64,000 nucleotides of DNA from assembly GCF_901709675.1 (NCBI RefSeq), contig NC_051107.1, positions 5,458,001-5,522,000 on the forward strand. Direction: 5' to 3'. The position numbers and the translations under genes are program-made. The number at the start of each line of letters is the position of its first letter. Position 1 is the stretch's first letter. Shown here piece after piece: positions 58,529 to 64,000 of this stretch. A model generated the notes under the pieces. That model had not been told where the DNA came from and did not search any database. It worked only from the letters and a program-made list of their open reading frames with translations. The DNA is from Syngnathus acus. Its lineage: Eukaryota; Chordata; Actinopteri; Syngnathiformes; Syngnathidae.

Positions 58529-61218
58529 ATGCCCCTGAACAACGAGCGTCCGTCTTCCGGCTCCAGCGGCGACGAGCAGGGCAGCGACGGCGAGTCGTCG
58601 TCGGGGCGCTGCGACAGCACCGCGTCGGCCAGCGACACCGACTGCTCGCGCGAGAGCTTCACCAGCGATGGCTGCAGTAATAAGCACTGCTCACCCTCCT
58701 GTGAGTGCCTACAAAGTTTTATGGGCTTTATTTAAACGTGTCAATGCGGAAGTGGAGATAAAACTTTCTGTGGGACCTCTACCAGCGAGCCCTCCCAAGA
58801 CGCTCACCCTGGACCAGGTAATGGGCTCCGCCAGAGACCTCTCCAACCTCAGCTTGTTCCACGAGATAGTCGTCAACCGCAACTTCCACCTGGAGCCCAA
58901 CACCTTGCCCGAGGACAGGTTGTCATCACGCTTGTAAAGCTATCAACGTTTATCGTCGCTCATTTGGGTTCGCGCCACCCACAAATATTTGCACTGCGTC
59001 GTGGAACAAGTCGGGGCTGCTTGCTCTCCTGGAAAGTAGTAGGTGACACAAATCGTGTAAGTTGAGAAAATGTTGTGCGGTAAACTGAAGCAGCGATTCC
59101 CAACGACAGTACCCAATTTTATTTAATTGCAGTTCAGGTAATGGATGAATGGTCTAAAAAGCATTATTGAATGCATCTTTGTTCATATCTCTGCTCACGA
59201 CATGTTGCGACAGGCAGAACAATGTCAAACCACTTCTACTAGTTTGTGGAAGCTCCAATAAACCTGTTACCACACACATAGAATAATAGCTAAGGCAAAC
59301 ACACCCAGATTTGTGACTTTGTGACTCAGTCGAGACAACGTAATTATTGTTTCCGAACACATTTTTGTACATTTAGTTGAGCACGACAAAGGCAGTTAAT
59401 ATATGTTAAAAGTTGACAAAGGTAGTAACTTCTCAACGTCACATTCTTGCTAGGGATCATGCAGTTAAAGTTAAAAAAAAAAAAAAAAGTTGAGCAATGT
59501 TCATTTCCTGTGTTTTTAGTTTCTGGAAGATGGTCCGCGACAACGTCCACAAGGCATTCTGGGACATCCTCGAGACAGAGTTGAATGATGACCCGCCCGA
59601 GTACCAGCAGGCCATCAAGCTGCTGGAGGAAATCCGAGAGGTACAAAATTTCTTTTTTTTGTATAAAAGACAGAAAAAATGCTGAGGTTACACTTTGCCG
59701 GCTAGATTTTGCTATCCTTCCTCAACCCCGGCGCCAACCGCATGCGGACACAAATCCTGGAGGTGCTGGACATGGACCTGATCAGGCAGCAGGTGGACAA
59801 CGACGCCGTGGACATCGCGGGCCTCGCTTCGTACATTATCGGCGTCATGGGGAAGCTGTGCGCGCCCATCCGCGACCAGGAGATCAAGAAGCTAAAGGAG
59901 AGCACGGACAACATTGTGACGATCTTCAGGTAAAACACCCCCGTGCGTCTTTCCTGCGAAGAATCCACGTTGATGCCAGCTCAACGTCCACCAGGGAGAT
60001 CTTCCGCGTGATCGACCTGATGAAGGCCGACTTTGTGAACCTGACCATCAACAACCTGCGGCCCGTCATGCAGAAGCAAAGCGTGGAATACGAGAGGGCG
60101 ACCTTCCAGAGCATCCTGGACAAGACGCCCGGTGAGTGGACTGCTAACAAAACGTCCGGCGAGTGAGGACAATCCGTGTTTGACGTCTCCTGTGTCACCT
60201 TCAGGTGCTTTGGACAACACCGCCGCTTGGATCAAAATGACTTTTGAGGAGCTTCTGTCCACCATGCCCAGCAACTGGGGAAAAGGACAACCGTGCTTGC
60301 CTGGACCCTTCCAAGTCCTCAATGCGGCTTTCCTACACATCCTCATGTGGGACTACACTAAGCACGCACTCCCAGAGGTGAGCGGACATTTAAATCATTT
60401 TAATGCAACAGAATAATGTGTGAATTTTTTTTTTTTTTGCGGCATGTATAGACGTGGATGACGGACGAGGCTCGCCTGCGAGAGGTGCAGTCGCAGCTGA
60501 AGCGCTGGCAAGCGGTCAACGAGGTTCTGCTCATCGTCCACAGCACTGTCGGCGGGCCCGTCCAAGGCGTGGCGGTCCTGTCCGAGCGCCTCAAGAGGAT
60601 GACGGCTGTGCTGCTCGACCACATGCACAACCCGTGAGTCCACGCGTACGCTTAAGATTTTCTAAACCAACCTCTCACTTCTGTTTTGATATGGTTTGCG
60701 CTTTTCAGGACTTTTAACCTGCAGGAGGCGCTAGTGGGCGTCAGCGCTCAGATCTGCAGCGAGTTGAACAAGTCTCTAGCGGAGAGAGGCTACCCCACGC
60801 TTAGCCCCGCGCTGCAGGCGACCCTCACAGGCCAAATCAGCGGCATCGCCCACAAGGACAACCCCATCCGGACTCTCGTCGGTACGTACATCCGTTCCGG
60901 ATGTTTCAGCTCTCCCTGACCGGGTCCGTGTCCTAATGTTTCGCTCCGTCCGCAGAGGACCGTGTGCAGCACTACTTCACGGTGCTCATTTGCGATCCCA
61001 AACCTCAAGCCAAACTGGAGCAAACGCCCGCCGGCCTCTCCGCCATTCACTCTGAGTTGGTCTCGCTGGCCACCAGGTTCCTCTCTCTGGTCAACTACAA
61101 CAAGGCGGTGTATGGACCTTTTTACGCCGACATCATCAGGAAATTGATGTTCGCCAACAGCCCGTCGCCGCCGTCGGCGCCGTCTTCGCTTCCTAAGGAC
61201 ACCGTTGCCTCCGAATGA
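58529..61218 (+). CDS. tcp11l2: T-complex 11 like 2, nine coding exons
   Basis: Exons: 58529-58700, 58786-58918, 59520-59640, 59706-59929, 59995-60131, 60205-60377, 60452-60633, 60709-60881 and 60956-61218. They join in frame to 525 residues (human TCP11L2 519). Residues 1-57 are Ser/Asp-rich and probably disordered. The Tcp11 domain follows, with [52 protein letters not shown] and [12 protein letters not shown], closing with [13 protein letters not shown]. The acidic Ser-rich start ([17 protein letters not shown]) fits TCP11L2 (MPFNGEK) better than TCP11L1. The molecular function of the family is poorly defined, so none is assigned. The ATG lies 7 bases inside an acceptor at 58520-58521, so a noncoding first exon is expected; GAG|GTAAG ending at 57095 is one donor candidate. 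Confidence 0.93.
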
Positions 61219-62943
61219 ATTTGCGACCTCCGTTTTTGTTCTTTTACAAGGGAGCTGACTTTGTCAGTGAAGCGTTTACTTACAGGACAGTGTTTCCCAA
61301 CATGTTAAGTATAAAATTGTTCCCCGAAGTAAGGAAATTATAGTTTGACAACAATGACTTGACAATTATGAATTACTAGCACAGATAGATGAACAAAATA
61401 TTTGTTGGAAAAGAATAAGTGTCATTATGATTTTTGATTCCTATATTTAGCAGAGTAGCAACACAGGTGTATATATAACACATCATGACTGTTTAAGTTT
61501 TCGATATATATCATACGACAAACCTCTTCGCCACTTAAAGAAGGTATTACAAATATTAGGGATTTTTTTTTGTATATTTGTTTTATGCACGAGTGCATTT
61601 TTGTGTTCATCATTTTTGCTTGTGTAACTGTAGGATAATTTTCCAGTTGTTTGTGTGATTTATTAGTTTTGTGTGATTGGTGATGTTTGTTACATGGCTC
61701 GTTACTGTGGCCCTTTATCGTATTCCTGCATCGGCTTGATCGAACCTGCGTGGACACACAGACACAAAAGGTTCTGAGCTCCAGAGGGATTCTTATCCAG
61801 TGTGGATCCAAAGATGCACAGAACAAAAACAGCAATTATTGATCTTTACTGAAGTTTACATGAAAAAAAATGTGCTGTTTTCTTCTGTACTACACTTCAT
61901 TTAATAAAAGTAAAAATTCTACTAAGTTGATGCAAGCGTGTATATAGTTTTACATAATGTCTTGGGTATTTGAACATTTTTGCAATAGCTACTTAAGAAT
62001 TCATTTTTAGGGCAATTTATATTTGCATATTGTGAGATATTACTTCATTGGCCCGTTATAATGAAACACATTGATAAATAGGTAAATGTACGTCTTGATA
62101 AATGTCGTTATTTTGACTTGTTTCTTCGATAATTACTGATGAAATAAATATTTTCTCGATGTATATACGTATTGTCATTTTGTAAACAAATAGTCAATTT
62201 TCCTACCAAACAACGCGTTCTTAAAGGCACCAGCAGTCTGCCCAGTTACAAACAAGGAGAACGGGTGACCTCATACGTCACGTGATTTGATTCTGGCACA
62301 CTATTGGTCACCTCCTGCCGGGCGAGTCGACCAGGAAAAAGGTTGTGGACGCGAGGAATCGTAAATTCGTACTTTTGGACACTTCTTATATTATTTTGTT
62401 ACTTTCAATTACAATTATACTCAATTTAACATTAATTCTCCCTCGTAGAGATAAGAAGACAATCGTAAGTATCCTTCCGCCGTTACTTTCTTTGTTTCTT
62501 AGCTCAGGTGCTGGGGGAACTTGTCTTGACATGCAGTGAGAGTTTCGATTCGAAGTTGTTAAATTACCAATGATTTTTTTTCTAATTCTTCCAAATTTGA
62601 GGTCAAGTTTATACTCACAGTAAATGTCATTTTGAAAGTGTTGGGAAAAGTAGTTTTTTGTGTGTGTGGTTTTCTCATTCAAAGATGTTCCTGTTTCAAG
62701 ACAAAATCAGTATTTTGCTTGGAAACATTACTTAAGACCTCACACTAGAAAAAACACACCTAAAATATGAAAAATACTTTTTAGAGTATTATATTATTAT
62801 TTATTGGGGGAAAAAAATACTAAAATTTGCTCTGTAAATGAAGGTCAGTGCTTCTGATTGTTTATCTTTACTACTCATTACCAAAATGTCAACTTGGGTG
62901 TCTCTTGCAGAGATTTGTCCAACAAGTTCCTGTATGGTCGGCA
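61219..62943. other. tcp11l2 3' UTR and apaf1 promoter region
   Basis: The tcp11l2 3' UTR extends to about 61925. Beyond a unique A/T-rich spacer, an inverted CCAAT (ATTGG near 62303) precedes the inferred apaf1 noncoding exon ending at 62464. Its intron runs to the acceptor at 62909-62910. Confidence 0.5.
61903..61908 (+). terminator. tcp11l2: Polyadenylation signal of tcp11l2
   Basis: AATAAA about 690 bases after the tcp11l2 stop, in A/T-rich 3' UTR sequence and before the likely apaf1 promoter. Confidence 0.5.
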
Positions 62944-64000
62944 ATGATGCTGGACGAAGGCGCGCGAAGCAGCCTGCTTCGCTTTCGCCGCAACCTGGAC
63001 CAGGACATCAAGCCCACCTACCTGATGGATCACATGATCAGCGACGGTGTGCTGAGCGAAGAAGAGGAGGAGAGTATCAGCGCCCAGGTTGGTGGAATTA
63101 AAAATAAAAACGTTCCTTGCTGAAGTATGTGCTGATTTTGTGTCATTCTGCAGCCTAGCAGGAAAGAGCAGGCAGAGGCGCTCCTGGAACTGCTGCTCAA
63201 GAAGGACAACAATGCTTTTATCTCATTTTATAATGCTCTCGTCAAAGAGCAATACTACGACTTGGCCAATATGCTTCATGGCGACCTTCCTGGTTCCAAC
63301 AACACATCTGATGGTGAGAATTAGAGGAAGTTGAAAACTTGAACTGCGGTTGTGACCATTCCTTCCTTTTTCTATCGGTCCAAGTAGTTCTGAGTGCAGG
63401 CGGGGTCCCTCAGAGGCCTGTGGTTTTCGTCAGCCGACCAGAGATGATCAACCGGATCCGGGAGAAGCTCCGCCATCTCCGGAAGGAACCGGGATGGGTC
63501 ACGGTGTTCGGCATGGCCGGCTCGGGGAAATCCGTGCTGGCGGCGGAAGCTGTCCGAGACCAGGGACTGATTGAAGGTGATTCATCTTTGGGTGTCTCGC
63601 TCGCTGATTTGAAGATGATATCCTCAATTTTTCTTTGTGTGCCATAGACTGCTTCCCAGGAGGCATCCACTGGCTGTCCATCGGCCAGCTGGACAAAGCC
63701 GACCTGCTGGTGAAGATCCAAGCGCTGTGCTTTCGTCTGGAGCAGAGCCTGGACTCCCAGTCCCTCCAGCGACCTCCCACCTCCCTGGACGAGGCCAAGG
63801 AACGTCTGCGCTTCCTTGTCTTGCGCCGATACCCCAGGTGAAAATTAGCTTTGGAAATAATTTGTGATCACGTTGAAGTATTCCTTGAGAATTTTGTTTG
63901 TTGGTTTCCAGATCTCTGCTGATTCTCGACGACATCTGGGACAGCACGGTGCTCAAGTCATTCGATATCCACTGCCGCATACTTCTGACCACCAGGAATA
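62944..64000 (+). CDS. apaf1: Apoptotic peptidase activating factor 1, 5' part only
   Basis: Coding exons seen: 62944-63087, 63154-63313, 63388-63576, 63648-63837 and 63912 to the window end, in matching phase (about 257 residues). Apaf-1 binds cytochrome c and dATP to build the apoptosome that activates caspase-9 in the cytosol (family knowledge). Residues 1-95 are the CARD (YLMDHMISDGVLSEEEEES, KKDNNAFISFYNAL). A short linker leads to the NB-ARC ATPase with GGVPQRPVVFVSR, Walker A GMAGSGKS at 143-150, FPGGIHWLSIG, Walker B SLLILDDIWDS and ILLTTRN near the edge. Two ATGs abut (MM); the first is taken as the start. The acceptor at 62909-62910 and the donor ending at 62464 (CAATC|GTAAGT) suggest a noncoding first exon. 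The rest of NB-ARC, the helical domains and the WD40 repeats lie beyond the window. Confidence 0.95.

Noticed and set aside
58529-61218. tcp11l1 as identity of this gene
   Set aside because: The acidic Ser-rich N-terminus and neighbours (scyl2, apaf1, as in human 12q23) favour tcp11l2, although the domain core resembles both.

Overview
This window is vertebrate nuclear DNA, most likely from a teleost fish. The evidence is multi-exon genes with GT-AG introns, vertebrate gene families (a MiT/TFE factor, aldose reductase, ERdj4, SCYL2, TCP11L2, APAF1), compact introns often of 70-500 bp, and short DNA-transposon remnants typical of fish genomes. No prokaryotic, phage or CRISPR feature is present. 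The species cannot be named from the sequence alone.

Layout. Bases 1-25,660 are a gene desert holding only repeats: a LINE reverse-transcriptase scrap near 0.9-1.06 kb, a 236-bp tandem duplication at 5.4-5.8 kb, a Tc1-like inverted-repeat element at 9.2 kb, a seven-copy 115-bp minisatellite at 16.26-17.08 kb, a perfect 17-bp GC-rich hairpin at 17.6 kb and a MITE/hAT cluster at 18.0-18.3 kb. From 25.66 to 40.56 kb on the minus strand lies tfec, with eight coding exons, a 9.8-kb first intron and an intronic minisatellite. After 4.7 kb of repeat-bearing intergenic DNA comes akr1b1 (plus, ten coding exons, 45,309-47,729). Its 3' end converges on dnajb9 (minus, two coding exons, 48,947-49,718). 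Then three plus-strand genes follow: scyl2 (17 coding exons, 51,632-55,659), tcp11l2 (nine coding exons, 58,529-61,218) and apaf1 (62,944 onward, cut by the window end inside the NB-ARC domain).

Exon junctions were placed from splice sites, intron phase and remembered human orthologues. In all five complete genes the phases close and the reading frame runs from ATG to stop: 458 (tfec), 316 (akr1b1), 214 (dnajb9), 899 (scyl2) and 525 (tcp11l2) residues. The genes are not a functional pathway. They are neighbours by chromosome history. The human counterparts of the first three lie on chromosome 7q and those of the last three on 12q23, so the window spans a synteny junction relative to human.

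No convincing undescribed biological system was found. The points most worth a second look are the long ancestral-type N-terminus of tfec, the altered substrate-specificity loop of akr1b1, the short CARD/NB-ARC linker of apaf1, the 17-bp GC hairpin, and the two minisatellites.
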